NCBI GenBank assembly: GCA_014529385.2 | Contig: CM043944.1 | Location: 178,660,240 to 178,724,239, forward strand | DNA: 64,000 nucleotides | Direction of reading: 5' to 3' | DNA from: Adiantum capillus-veneris | Taxonomy: Eukaryota > Streptophyta > Polypodiopsida > Polypodiales > Pteridaceae | The notes under the pieces: model-generated | What the model saw: only the letters and a program-made list of their open reading frames with translations | Databases searched by the model: none | What the model was told of the DNA's origin: nothing | Position numbers and translations under genes: made by a program | In this document: positions 1 to 12,014 of the stretch, piece by piece | Layout of the letters: the number at the start of each line of letters is the position of its first letter | How positions within the stretch are numbered: the first letter of the stretch is position 1

Positions 1-430
1 TAGCAGGCCGCCGTCAACAGAGCCGGAAAAAAAAATAATAATAAACATATATATAATATATATTATACAAGCCCGTTCCCATGCACGCTTGTGCGTACAT
101 ACAAATACACACATACACACTCACGCATGCGCACCCACATATACTTATATACACACACATGCACCCATACGTACACGAACACATATACGCACATAAATAC
201 AAAAAAACACGAAGGAGGTCTACGATTACGACATCGACAAAAAGAAGGAACACCCAAAGCACGCGCCACCAACAACAAAAAGAAGAAATGCGCCAAAGGC
301 ATGCCCCGGCCGACCCCGAAAAGAAGTACGCTCTACATCGACGCACCGGCAACACACCATTCGCCGGCAACACGCAACCACGGCGCCAATTTCAGTAATT
401 TATAGGGTATTTTCATCATTTCTTCAGTTT
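1..430. repeat. CA/TA-rich low-complexity DNA
   Basis: This stretch is dominated by irregular CA and TA dinucleotide runs (about 60-210), followed by AC- and GAA-rich sequence. Short open frames cross it on both strands, but their translations are low complexity (His/Thr/Tyr-rich) and match no family I recognise. I see no gene here. Confidence 0.6.
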
Positions 431-559
431 TCAACCAAGCCATTGTAAAATTCCCACTTTGTAAATTTCCTCTCTCTAGATGATGGTCACAAAGGCCCAC
501 CTAGAGATTCTCATCTTTTAATAACCTCCCAAAACAAAGCAAGGGTCAACCACATCGGG

Positions 560-660
560 CCCACCACTTGCTTTGTCTCCGCGATTAAGATTACCCTAAT
601 CACACCGGGATTACCATAATCCAAGCATCCAGCACCTATAAATTGGCACTGGGAGGTCAC
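560..660 (+). promoter_or_regulatory. Possible LTR or promoter fragment with TATA-like box
   Basis: The sequence has paired GATTA-containing motifs and a CTATAAATT box near 637, followed by a G-rich tract and transcribed-looking CT-rich sequence. It resembles the U3/R part of an LTR. No partner LTR is present in the window, so the assignment is tentative. Confidence 0.25.
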
Positions 661-665
661 TATCA

Positions 666-698
<33 letters not shown>
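666..698 (+). repeat. 33-nt uninterrupted poly-G tract
   Basis: This is a pure run of 33 G residues, followed by A and four more G. It could form a G-quadruplex. The exact length may be a sequencing or assembly artefact. Confidence 0.9.
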
Positions 699-699
<1 letters not shown>

Positions 700-1031
700 G
701 GGGCAGTTCATGAGAAGTCAGCACTTGGTAGAGTGTAGTGGGAAGAGTTGACACTATCACCATCACGGGGAGGGGGCTTGTGTGTTGGATTTGCCTTGGA
801 AATCGCACCATGCAAAGGGAGCCCCATCCATCCCTCGACTCCAATGGTCGATGCACACACGTATACACGCTCTTGGTAGAAAGCTTCACAATCACTGAGT
901 CGTCTTAGAGAGCACACCAAGTAGTTTGCACCATCTTTTCTCCCTACCTCTCTATCACCATGGCATGCCATTTGTAAATACTGCAGAAATAATTCTCCCT
1001 TACACCCCTGAGGGTTTTCACCATTTGCAAA

Positions 1032-1184
<153 letters not shown>

Positions 1185-1209
1185 GTTTTTAGTGTTCATA
1201 TCATCGTGG

Positions 1210-1246
1210 TTTGCGTCCTAGCCGCTCAAAGCTAGGTGGTGCCCCC
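1210..1246 (+). other. Conserved hairpin motif shared with the Tat element leader
   Basis: The block reads TTTGCGT, then the stem CCTAGC/GCTAGG around an 8-nt loop, then TGGTGCCCC. A matching block at 59301-59338 keeps both flanks but has a different, still perfectly paired stem (CCTAGTTT/AAACTAGG). This suggests a fragment of a related LTR leader and a conserved RNA structure. Confidence 0.4.
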
Positions 1247-1339
1247 TTTTTGCTTTACCGTGACAGGTTCGAGGCGCGCCATTTGGCCCCCGGCCTTTTA
1301 GAGGCCATTGGGGTTCGGTGTTCGCTTTGCTCCCATTAG

Positions 1340-1548
1340 AAGATCTAATAGCTGGCACCTTACACTCATTCTCTTGAGCACATGGTTGTATTGAAGGCAC
1401 CGATTGGGAAACCGGTGCGTTGTACTTATAAAACACAAGTCTCAAATACCAGAAATCCACCAAAAGCCCATACGCATAGGCATAGCACTAATCACACTAT
1501 ATTGCTATACCCAAGGTCTCTCATCTAACCTACGCATGTAGTAGTATC
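1340..1548 (+). repeat. R1 direct repeat, left fragment
   Basis: This is the first about 209 bp of a 2.6-kb repeat whose second copy starts at 32257. Both begin AAGATC and contain AATAGCTGGCACC. The repeat is interrupted at 1549 by an LTR element and resumes at 4634. No coding sequence is recognisable. Confidence 0.85.
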
Positions 1549-1889
1549 TGTAGGGTTAAGGTGAATAGGTTAGTGTACCATTCATGGCATAAGCATGCTT
1601 GGAGAGGTTAGTGTAGAGCTTGAGAGAGAAGCTATTAGACAATACAATAGAGACTATACTTGCAAATGATAAAGCTTAATATTATTCAGGAGAACCTGCC
1701 TCTATATAGGCTTTTGGAAATAGGCAGCCTTTGACACATAAGCACAAAAGGTGGCTGCCAATGCACAATACAAGTGGCTTTCTCTTTACAAAGGTTGCAA
1801 GAGACTTTTCACATGGATTGACACAAAAGGCTTTTCTAGGTGGAAGAGACTGTTCACATAAGAGATGCAACAAAACTCGCATCCCAACA
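1549..1889 (-). repeat. 3' LTR of the gag-only element
   Basis: In element orientation this is the downstream LTR. It pairs with 4293-4633 over its full 341 bp and is preceded (minus strand) by a purine-rich tract at about 1890-1905. Confidence 0.9.
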
Positions 1890-2102
1890 ATCCTCCCCTG
1901 TGTGGGTTTTGGTTGCATATCACTCACACAATCCTCCCCTCAAAACACACTAGGGTGAAGCACACAATTCACAAGCCTCCCCTTGAACATAAGGTTTCCT
2001 CCCCTAGACACAAAGGGTGTAGCACACAAAACATCAGGGTATAGGCACACACAAGCCTCCCCTGGCACAAGTAGAGTGTAAGGTACACAAGAGAGATAAT
2101 GC

Positions 2103-2878
2103 TCACAGCACATCATCATAAACCAAGCCAATATTGTTGTCATTATCTTCATCAAAATCCTCAGTGGTGGCAAGGTTGATTTTTGCTTTTGGTTTATCTT
2201 TGAAATGCTCTTTGTAATTGGTAATCTGTGAAGATTTATCTTTGAGTCTACAATATTTTGTTACATGGTTGTTTTAGCCACAAATGCGACAAGGGTTGAT
2301 TTTATAGCAATCCTTTGAAAGGTGATTTGTTCTGCCACAGTGTGTGCACTTTAAGTTGCTTTTGTGATTGCGGTTGTAGCGGTTGGATGAGACCACATAA
2401 GCATCACTTGACTGTTGTTGACTGCCTTTGAGTTTTTTTCGTGCTCTTGAAGAGAGTTTATTACATCTTCAATTTTAGGGATCGGGTATTTCTCTTTCAT
2501 CACTGTACAATTTGGCCAAAATTTGCATCTGGTACTGCTTTGAGAAGCACAACAATTTGGTCTTCATTATCTATAGGGCATTTTATATATGTCAACTGTG
2601 TGCAAATACTTTTGAGCCTATTGACTAGAGATGACACATCTTCTCCATGCTCCATAAGTAGTCCATAAAGTTGCATTTTTAATGCAATTTTGGAATGCTT
2701 GGCAATAGCACCAAAATGCTGCTCTAAAGTTATCCATGCATCATGTGCAGTGGTACAATCATCTAAATAATGCACGAAGTTGTCGTCAAGTGAAGTGAGT
2801 AAAATGCCGAGAGCTTGCTCATCTTTAACTGCAAACTGTGCTAAGCTCTGTCGTTGTTTCTATTTTGTCATCGTCATT
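2103..2878 (-). pseudogene. gag: Copia-type Gag with two CCHC zinc knuckles (degenerate)
   Basis: On the minus strand a Gag of the copia/UBN2 type can be followed with interruptions. The clearest block (2775-2500) contains DAWITLEQHFG and QLYGLLMEHGEDVSS, typical of this Gag family. Downstream are two CCHC zinc knuckles. The first (2348-2307) is CTHCGRTNHLSKDC. The second (2293-2250) has the C-X2-C-X4-H-X4-C spacing but a stop replaces one internal residue. An early stop lies shortly after the presumed start and a frameshift separates the core from the knuckles. The product would package element RNA. In this copy it is unlikely to be functional. Confidence 0.75.
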
Positions 2879-4278
2879 TAGTGGGAATGGGCCTTAAAAT
2901 TAGCTTGATGCAAAATCCAATAACCACCTGCAAATGCCGACGAGGGATGATGACGACAGGGTGATGAGGGAGGTGATTGGGATGGGCTTAGTGGTGTGTG
3001 GCATAGAAGAAGCCCATGGTGCGTAGGGTTTAGCACAGATGATGACATGACTACACCGCAAGGAGCATACAATGCCTTGATGCCTCAGAAGGTGATGACG
3101 CACAGCAGTACAAAGGACTTGATTGGGGGGGAGGCAGGTGTCGGCAGGTCAAAGAAGGTGGCCAATGCTTGGGCAGAGGTATAGTAGCAAGTAGCAAATT
3201 TTGTTGACCTGACAGAGGTTTCTGAGTAGGAGTGTTGGGGTTGTGGGGCCAGTGGCGCGGGCTGTTGGTGATGGCGAGCACACGCAGAGCTAGACGGCAA
3301 TGGAGGCTACGTTGCAACAATTTGTAGCGGCTCGATAGCTGTCCTTGAATCCGATGTACTACCAAGCTTGACACGTTGATGATGAGCCAGCAAGGTCGAC
3401 TGGATTGCAGGCTGTGAAGTTTGGCGAGCTGTGGATGCAAGCTGGGGTAGGGAGGTTGTGGGAGTGAAGCGAGTAGATTCAATGGATTGGGATCTACGAG
3501 GCCTGAGCTTACTTTGATGCTGAGTAGGAGTCAAATCCAATTGTGTGTGTTGGGCGTGATGACGAGATATGCAATTATCAGTAAGGCTCGTGCAATTAAG
3601 CCAGGCAGGCACAACTTACAAGCATCAAGGTTTTCACAACGTTGACAAGTTGCGAGGTAGGTTATGAAGGCAAGCGGGTTGCTCCGAATAGAACGTGAAG
3701 ACAAAAGATGGCGGGGCCATTATTGCAGCTTTTGAAGAGATGCTCCCCCAGATTTCCCTTTCCAAAATAAAAATTGTTTATGCAAGGGGTGGCTCCCACT
3801 AATAGTAACACACACACACACACACACTATTTTTCTCTGTCTCTCATACACACATGAAATCCCACTTAAGCGACTTAACCTCTTGAGGGCTCAAAATTAT
3901 GCACTATGAGCATGCACACTTGAAATCAAAGAAAGCTCACAAATTTGCAGTAGATCGAAGCCAAATATGCACACAAAATGCGTAAAATTGACCTAATTAT
4001 TGATGCTAATGAAGCGAGAATCACGATGTAAATACGAACAATAGTTAAATTCTCTACGTGATTAATTGGTATGGGTAGTGGCATGAATTATACATATCCC
4101 ATTACCAATGAATTTCAAAAGAGAAAAATAACGATGTGATTAACGCCATGATGAGTATGCAATGCAAAGGGGTATTGAGTTAACGATTGCAATGGTTAAT
4201 TAGAGTAAGCGCCAATGCAATCTAGCATAGAAAAATGCATATGATCTAATTAGATTAGGAGATATTAATCAAAGAATA
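2879..4278 (-). other. 5' leader of the gag-only element
   Basis: This lies between the primer-binding site and gag. Minus-strand open frames at 3051-3482 and 3307-3612 are Ser/Pro/His-rich and match no family I know. A (CA)n tract lies near 3807-3826. I treat the region as untranslated leader. Confidence 0.5.
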
Positions 4279-4290
4279 GCTCTGATACCA
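4279..4290 (-). other. Primer-binding site, initiator tRNA-Met
   Basis: On the minus strand this reads TGGTATCAGAGC, the standard Ty1/copia primer-binding site, 2 nt inside the 5' LTR (4293-4633). Confidence 0.85.
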
Positions 4291-4292
4291 GT

Positions 4293-4633
4293 TGTAGGGT
4301 TAAGGTGGATAGGTTAGTATACCATTCATGGCATAAGCATGCTTGGAGAGGTTAGTGTAGATCTTGAGAGAGAAACTATTAGACAATACAATAGAGACTA
4401 TACTTGCAAATGATAAAGCTTAATATTATTCAGCAAAACCTACCTCTATATAGGCTTTTGGAAATAAGCAGCCTTTGACACATAAGCACAAAAGGTGGCT
4501 GCCAATGCACAATACAAGTGGCTTTCTCTTTACAAAGGTTGTAAGAGATTTTTCACATGGATTGACACAAAAGATTTTTCTAGGTGGAAGAGACTGTTCA
4601 CATAAGAGATGCAACAAAACTCGCATCCCAACA
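4293..4633 (-). repeat. 5' LTR of the gag-only element
   Basis: This is a 341-bp LTR in minus orientation, nearly identical to 1549-1889, followed on the plus strand by target repeat GTATC. Confidence 0.9.
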
Positions 4634-7083
4634 GTATCCTCTCATATACACAACATATACACATGCAAGGAGATTGCTACCTTGCTCTTCTCTTACACAG
4701 TACGTAACCTACACACACAAACACACACAAAATCACATACCTCTTGCGGCATACCACCCCATCGCACAAACGCCAGTGAATCATCCAGTACCGTGATCAG
4801 TAGCATCTTTGGGTGACGGAAAAGCAACACATAAAGGCTTGGTGCTACTTCACATATATAAAAAGGTAATCAGAAATTGGTTTTTACATTTTGTTCTTTT
4901 AACGCTTTGCCTTTAATAAATTTTAAAGTAGTGTGATAGACATGTCTATTAACTTATAATAAAGTGGGAGTATGAATTTGTTCTTCATAGAATTCCTTAT
5001 ACTTGTTGAGTATTCGTATAAAGGCATAAGAAGGGAGAACTATTCTAAATTGAAAATATTTGCATGGTATGAAACACTGTCCGCATGGTCCGGAACACTA
5101 TATAATCCGCATGCTCTAGAACACTGTATAAGGAATATCTCATCTACATGACAATAGACACTAGCTGGGGATACATAATTGATAGAAAAAACAGGCAAGT
5201 AGTAGGCCAAACTAGCTCTTGATTTTCCAAAATAAAACATTCAATAAGGTAAAGAACACTCTGGTCAGAAAACAAAAATGAAGTTATGCAAAAATGATTG
5301 GCATGGTGTAACAAGTACTAGGATATATGTTGTTAACTCCATGAACATGCGTATCATATACCAGGTTTTTGGTTTTTTTGGTATAATACAGAGCCTGAAA
5401 GATAGTAAGAATTATTTTGAGAATAACTCACAATTAAGTATATACATAATATGTCGTACTTAAAGGGACTTTTTGAACACTGTTTGACTGTATGTCCCAT
5501 AATGGTGAACATCCGCTCATGATATAGCATCTTGTATGGTATTTTTGGTAGCCTTACAATGGAAATCATTCGGCACGGTCTCAACACAAAGTAAACATAT
5601 GACGACCCCGAGCTTTCAGGTAGACTTTCGGTCTACTGAGAGGAGTCCAACCAAAATTTGACATAAGCTCTTTATAGGTTTTTCTAGACACTATAATAAA
5701 TAGGTTTGTAAACAAAGTTACTTTTGAGTATTGGTCTTGAAATAGTGGAAAGGGTTTGCTTTACATATTTGAAGATTGAACTAAGAACTTGTAAAGTAAT
5801 TTATAGTGGAAATGGTATGCTGACTGGTATACGCATTGAAGAAGAGGTTTCCAATTTTTTTATATTTAAAGGAAAATCCTCATGTGAGACTCCTCAAAGA
5901 GGAGGACTGCAAGCTTAATTTGAAAAATGGACCTAATTACAAACAAAACTCTACCAAAATTTGGCAAAATAGAAATGACAAAAAATATGCGTTTTACTCA
6001 AAGGTCGTCCTGCATAAATCGTATCCATAAATTGAGATAAGTACTATAATAAATTTTGTCAAGTAATTCTGGGTTTATCATTTAAATCCTCATGTGAGGC
6101 TCCTAAAGAAGAAGGACCTATTTACTTTTTGAAAAATAAGTCTACTTACGAACAAAACTCTGCCAAAAATTTGGTAAAATAAAGTACTTCTAGATTAAAA
6201 GGTAATATACATCTTATCCTTTGAAAAGATCACCTACAGATTTTATGTCTCCAAACTTGATTCTTTTCCCCTCTCTCTCTATCTTACTTTCTCTATATAG
6301 TCTCTCAAAGATCTCACTCTTTCTACCTGTGGAGTGAGTTTTCCAGTTTCACATGTAAGTTTGATACATAAATGCCGCTTCCCTCCTTATTTTTCTCCAA
6401 CTATTCTTAGAAGTTATTATTTCTAGCATAGACCACTAATAGACAATAATTGTTTTATGGTGTTGTACTATAGGGTATGGTGCTTTCTATCGGAAGCCCA
6501 CCTGCGGGGGGACATATTGTCCTTTGAGAATGCGAGCCCAAAAATTCCCAAGTGATGTTACCTTTTTTAATGGAGATCCACTTCTTTTTGCCATACGTGA
6601 CTTTCCAGAAGGGTGCAACCTACTTTTCCTCATCAATCCGGAAACAACCCATCGAACCAATTAAAACTATGAGAGAGAAAAATCTACCAAACAAGCCTAT
6701 TGTAGAAAGTACCATTACAAAATGAATCATGCCAGATAGAGAAGCAAAGAAAAACTCCCTTGAAATGCGTATAAGGAGAGTGAAGGGGTTTAAGGATTTG
6801 GGACATCAAAACAAGCAGAATAGACTATTTGGATACCTCTCTTCCCATCAAGGTTGCCCATGTGCTAACTGGCTGCTTGTGTTGGATGGTGACACATATA
6901 GGTCTATTCTTTCATGGATTTTGCGGCTCAATTAGTCTCCTACCAGAATCGGATGTACCAGCATAAATTAAAGAAATTTGGCTTCTGTCTATTTTGTCTT
7001 TGTATATTGTCTGCTGTCTTTTATGTCTTGTCTATTTTGGTCAAGTGTCAATATATGATTCTCTAAGAGGGGATATCAAATTT

Positions 7084-7086
<3 letters not shown>
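4634..7086 (+). repeat. R1 direct repeat, right fragment
   Basis: This continues R1 and aligns co-linearly with 32461-34888 until both copies enter a CT microsatellite. It has no convincing ORF. Recognisable internal structure, also present in R2, includes a ~27-bp unit repeated three times (about 5068-5133; GAACACT cores), a short hairpin GTAGAC/GTCTAC near 5623-5640, and two related ~110-bp blocks (about 5870-5985 and 6078-6190) each starting ATCCTCATGTGAG. Its position on both sides of a Penelope-like RT suggests a pseudo-LTR of that element, which is inference. Confidence 0.8.

Positions 7087-7157
<71 letters not shown>
7087..7157 (+). repeat. (CT)n microsatellite at the end of R1
   Basis: This is an uninterrupted CT run of about 70 nt. 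Similarity between R1 and R2 ends exactly where each copy enters a CT tract. Confidence 0.95.
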
Positions 7158-7159
<2 letters not shown>

Positions 7160-7639
7160 ATTTCCCGAGTTGTCCTTGGTCGGACAACTACCATATATTG
7201 AACTTGCCTTCATTCTACACTATTTATAATTTTATCTCTTATAAAATCCTTCAGGTTGGCTGGATTGTATCTCTTATACGATTTGGTTACTCTGACAATA
7301 AAAGGATTCATATCCCTCCTATTGGTACACAATGCCTACTCTCGTGATTCAAGGGGAACGACTTTCATAAAAGTCTTCTTGACTATGAGAAAAAGTCAAT
7401 AGAGGAACAAGAGCTTTCAGTTTTTAAAACAACTTCTATTAATAATTGGTTAAAACTCTTAGCCCTTGCCATAAAAGATCCTACACAACTAATTAATGCA
7501 CTAAGATTTTTTTTATTGTCATTATGATTTATTGATGCTCAAGACTGCTTGGATTTAGACTTCTATTTCTCCTCACTACCTTCCATAGTTAATAAGTTCT
7601 ATTTTGTGAATAATCTCCCTACTTCCTCTTGCAATTAGG

Positions 7640-8242
7640 CAGTCTCAAGAGATTGTGAACCCTCTTTTGGATCTAGAGCTCTTAGATCAAGAAGAAAAGG
7701 AGGCCTTGGGTCTAATAGATGACCCTTCTTGTCAAAACATTGAAAGGTTTATGCCCATGCGTTTTTCTGAAGTCATTCCACTACTCCCTTTCAGAAAATT
7801 TGAGCTTGATGCTATTTGTCTTGAGAACAAACTTTGGGATTTTGAGATACTAAATCAGTGTGCTCCATTCACAATTGATTCTTTAGCTTTGCTTTGTAGT
7901 TTGCCACCTGATGTGGTAGAACAATGCAAAACATCGACACTTCAATCAAAGCAACTACTATCACAGGATAAACCTTTTACACTAAAAGAGATAAAACTGT
8001 CCAACATTGACAGTAAAAATTGCTCTAACACTTCCATGGTAGCCCATAGAAAGGGACTATCACTCAATGAGAAAGAAAACGACATTTGGGAGTTCCTGAA
8101 GAATTACTGGAACACATAGAGACCATTCATCAAGTATACTTGTAAGAAGAACCCCGGTTCAAGCTACCCAACAACGATCATATGGTTTGATCACCTTCTT
8201 TGGTTTGTATTTCAAAATCTTCCAAAGTTCTTTCCTTATTCC
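7640..8242 (+). pseudogene. Penelope-like ORF, N-terminal part
   Basis: The frame is open from about 7640 to an amber codon at 8117-8119, then continues open in the same frame to the Athila insertion at 8243. No ATG begins it in this copy. It is acidic and Leu-rich at its start (QEEKEALGLIDD) and matches no domain I recognise. After removing the insertion and one copy of the five-base target duplication, the frame continues directly into 28702, which links it to the RT further right. It probably corresponds to the N-terminal extension found upstream of RT in these elements. Confidence 0.5.
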
Positions 8243-9147
8243 TGCTAGCAGTAAGCTCACTCAGATACCATTTTTTAAAGCTCTTATTGTAAAAACATTT
8301 ATTATTTTGATGAATCGAGAATATTGTAACTCCTGTTTTTTGGATAAACCTTGTAATTAATGAGCCAGGGCTACAAGCTTCTAGATTGTATCAACTTGTC
8401 TTTATCTATTTTTAGTTAGAGCTCCCAGATTATTAGTTTTGACCACCAAAAACCTTGGCCAAGGTATAAAAACCAATTTTTGCAAGTTATTTTCAGGTTT
8501 TGGATATTGAAAAACACAACGTGAGCTAATGGTGCTCTCTTCTCTCCTTCTCGCGCTTTCTGCTCCCTCCACGGTTGTCACATTGCAGTTGCGTCTGTTG
8601 CGTTGCAACCACAGGTAAGAGCTCTACGGATTGACGCAAGCACTTCACAGTATTTCGTAGATTCTTGCCTAATTTCATCATAAGTAGGAATTTACACTTC
8701 AAACTCAAAAACTAAGCATAGGCGGGGTATTGGGGCATCATTGCTAAGCATTTAGATGCATTCTGGGTCGAAAACGACTAGGTCAAAAATCCACTGCTGT
8801 TAATAATTGTGATTTTTGTACTTGACCTAAAGTGGGATTTGAGACCATAAGCATGTGTGCTTAGGTCTTATAAACATGTCCTAGAAGTTTCATTACGTTT
8901 GGATGTCATTTGATGTTGTAATGGATGTGATTTGTTTGCTGATGAGCGATTGGCTTTTAATGATTTTAGTCGCTTGAGTGTAGCTTGAGTTAGATGCGAG
9001 CTGTTTCTTGTTTTCCAAGAGATTGACAACCTCTTGTAGCCTCTATGCACTAGTCAAATCAATTTTGTCCCATGGATTGACAATTATATTCGTGGTTCTT
9101 GCTAAGTCTGCAATAAGATAGGAGTGAGGTTAGACACCCGTCCCACA
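8243..9147 (+). repeat. 5' LTR of the Athila/Tat-type element
   Basis: This is 905 bp, TG...CA, paired with 27746-28696. Part of the length difference is a 34-bp tandem duplication in the right LTR (28610-28643 and 28644-28677). Confidence 0.88.
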
Positions 9148-9148
9148 T

Positions 9149-9171
9149 TTGATGTCGCTTCTGGAGATCGA
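9149..9171 (+). other. Degenerate Athila/Tat primer-binding site
   Basis: This lies directly after the 5' LTR. It resembles the TTGGCGCCGTTGCCGGGG primer-binding sequence of plant Athila/Tat elements, altered mainly by transitions. Confidence 0.6.
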
Positions 9172-9559
9172 AGAGACCTAAACTAGGAAAAAACACGAAC
9201 ATCTTGTGAAGTTATCCTTTAACTTCCTCTAGGATCTCCTAGAACAAAAAATTTCCTTTTAAAACCGCATAGCTTAAGATTGTCGTATTTTGCTGTGTAG
9301 AGGTAGCTTGGAAGTAATCGTACTTGTTGAGTGCCTTTAGGATTGTAAGATTAGATTAAAAGTTTGAGAATTATTTGTGGATGAGACAAGTCTTAAGATC
9401 AATGCTCAAGAAACCATAAAAAACAAGAAAATGAGTGTTTGTGGACACTTTCCAGAACCCCATTGCAGTAGAACCTAGGAGTAGGGTAAGTAGAATCCGA
9501 GGACGTGGATCTTAGAACATTGCTCCTTTGAAAGAATCAATTGTGATTTGTTATTTGAA

Positions 9560-10860
9560 CTTGCAGAATTTCAGGTCTACGACCAGAAATAGCACGAAAA
9601 GACTGCCAACCAGTCAATCCTACTGGAGAGTATGCTTAAAAGTTGTATAAACTAGTGAGTAAGTTCAATGACACATTGAGGTAAAAATTTCAAGGGTCTG
9701 CAAAAACTCAAATTATTTACTTTTTCTTGAAATTTTAGGCCAAATTAAGTTTTGACTTGATTCATAGGCTCAAAATAGCTCATGAAAAGACCGTCCATTG
9801 AAAAAGTGCAAAAAAATGTTCATTTTGGGCATAGAGTAAATAATCGTGATTTTTACTTTCAGCTCAAAACTGACCAAGGTTGATTCTAGTGACTCATTGC
9901 ATGTGTACAAATAACTTTTGTAAAGGATCATAGAATTTGGATCACCAAATTGACCAAAAACTTTGTAAAAACTAAAGTCTGTGCTGACTTTCGGAAACTT
10001 GAGTGTAAATTGGAGAAAATCTTGTTCAAACTCAATGAAACTTGATTCATAGGCTTATATTCATGTGATAGACATGTGTATATGCTCAGTTGACCAAAAA
10101 GATGCAAAGAATTTCCAGAAGTAAATAATCGTAATAATTTACATATACCCTATTTTTCAACCTTTTTGACCAAGTTAATACACCATAGCTTTATCATATT
10201 ATAATAAGCCCACAAATCAAATTTGGTAAGATTTGGATCACTGGATTAAAAATTTGACTAAATTTGCAAAGTCAATTTGTGGACACAACACTGATGACCA
10301 TTTGAACCAAAATTGTCCAAACTTGATGAAACTTAGCTAGGGTGCTTAAGTTGAGATACTTAACAAATCTGTGTCAAGATTGGGACAAAAACTTGCAAAA
10401 ACATAGCAGGAGTAAATAATCACGATTATTTACTTCTACTTCAAACATTAATAATCTTGTACATTTGAGTATACCACAAGGTCAAGCATATCAAGTAGAC
10501 CACACAAATCAATTTTGGTGAAATTTGGATCACAAAAGTGAGACTTAAGCCAAATTCTTGAAATCAGAGTCTATGGACACAAAACAATTGCTAAACTTGA
10601 ATGGATTTTGTCCAAACTCAGTGAAACTTGTCCAGGGATCTTAACAGGTTGTATACTTGGTAAATCAAGCCAAAAAGTGCAAAAAACTGACAAAAGTAAA
10701 TAATCGTGATTATTTAATACTACTACACAAAGACACCAATTTTGACTTTTGAACTTGTATAGTGTTGGACCAACATAATACAAGACCATTGGGAAAGTTT
10801 GGATTCAATTGGATCCAAATTGGTACATGTTCACTCAATTTTCAGGTTGCAGATTAGTCC
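9560..10860 (+). repeat. ~287-bp tandem repeats with a 22-bp palindrome in the Athila/Tat leader
   Basis: Near-palindromes of the form GTAAATAATC-(A/G)-GATTATTTAC occur at 9836, 10121, 10412 and 10696, spaced 285, 291 and 284 nt. Between them recur AATTTGGATCAC and TTGTCCAAACTCA(G/A)TGAAACTTG-like segments, showing diverged tandem units rather than isolated palindromes. Tat/Ogre-group elements are known to carry such arrays in untranslated regions. I see no coding sequence between 9172 and 11090. Confidence 0.75.
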
Positions 10861-11097
10861 TTTGACTATTTGCAAAATTAGGGTCTAAAAGTCTCAACTG
10901 CTGACTCAATTAGCTTGATTTAAAGTGATACACATAGACCAATCACAATAGTTAGCAAGAATTGTATAGTCTTGGTAAAAGAATAGCTAACTTGATCAAA
11001 ATCGATACAGGAATTAGGTTGCAGACAAGGAATTGGTAGCTCAACGAAAGTTGCACTCAAATCAAGTGGAAAAAATTGACAACAAGTCAATCCAATT

Positions 11098-11932
11098 GTG
11101 AGTACTTTATCAAGGGCTTCACAAGTTTATATGAACCTTAGATTTGGCCGTATACTAGGAAACCAAGTCATATTTGGAGAAACCTCCAGTAGAGTATCCA
11201 TCGAAGAAAGTGTGAATCAAGGCAATCCCTTGCACACTATCTTTGAAGAAGTCTCAGACACTTTTTCTAACTCATCTGAAATGTCTTCCTATTCGACTTA
11301 TTCAAAAATCGGAATGACAGTGCACTATAAGCATATACTCTCTTTTTATAAGACTAATCGCCATGGAGCTCAGGTTTACCTGGATCCTAACCACGAAGAG
11401 TATGCTATTCACATTGATGACCATGGTATTGAGTTTGAAGAGGAGATCAGGGCAAACAAACAAGGAAAAATGTACATGGATAGAAACGAAACTCAGTATT
11501 TACAAGTTGAAAACCTTGACGTGATAGACAAATGGGAGTTAGAAGTAAACATCATGATTTTGGATATGGCAACTAAAGAAGGACCATCAACTTTAGAATT
11601 TGAGGAATACGATCAAGTTGATTTTGAAGCCTTTGAAACGGCTTAGTACGGATAATCCTACGATCGGAGTCTATTGTTGGTAGGATAGAAACGTCAAAGA
11701 TCTTCTATGGACTTTGCATGCCAAATCAGGACAACTAACACCCACAAAGATCATCTATATCTTTGAGATCAAAGGTAAGGGTTCAACAGATCTACCAACC
11801 TACCTGTTCAGGAATTGTTATAACAAAAACTTTGTTATGATGACTCCTGAGGAGGTGGAACAAACCAAATACCAAGGGTATTCCATAAGGGATTGGATAT
11901 TGGGCCAAGGACCAAAAACTATTCCAAGATAA
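11098..11932 (+). pseudogene. Gag-region ORFs of the Athila/Tat-type element, unrecognised
   Basis: An open frame of 182 codons (11098-11646, no ATG at its start) and one of 72 codons (11714-11932) lie between the leader and RT. The first is acidic (EFEEEIRANKQG; LEFEEYDQVDFEAFE). I recognise neither. By position they should be gag or gag-protease remnants. The space before RT is too short for a complete gag, protease and RT N-terminus, so a deletion is likely. Confidence 0.4.
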
Positions 11933-12014
11933 GAACACCATGAGAGGTCTTCTAAGAGTAATATTAAGAAACTAGAAACCACCTCGTTACTGAGCATGTT
12001 TTAGAATGAGTTGC

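Larger units (their letters stand above)
1549..4633 (-). mobile_element. Gag-only copia-type LTR element (TR-GAG-like), minus strand
   Basis: Two 341-bp LTRs (1549-1889 and 4293-4633) begin TG and end CA and differ at few positions. The five-base direct repeat GTATC lies immediately outside both ends (1544-1548 and 4634-4638). A primer-binding site complementary to initiator tRNA-Met (TGGTATCAGAGC on the minus strand, 4279-4290) and a purine tract next to the left LTR set the orientation as minus. The interior is only about 2.4 kb and encodes a copia Gag with CCHC knuckles but no protease, integrase or RT. This matches the known class of non-autonomous terminal-repeat elements with a GAG domain. 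The matching empty site is preserved at 32461-32465. Confidence 0.9.

Noticed and set aside
1205-1285. Possible tRNA or tRNA-derived SINE (GGTTCGAG B-box-like motif near 1266)
   Set aside because: No cloverleaf can be folded, the A box is poor, and the conserved part matches a retrotransposon leader at 59.3 kb instead.
3051-3612. 143- and 101-codon minus-strand ORFs in the gag-only element
   Set aside because: They are low complexity and upstream of the recognisable gag. There is no evidence of coding beyond the open frame.
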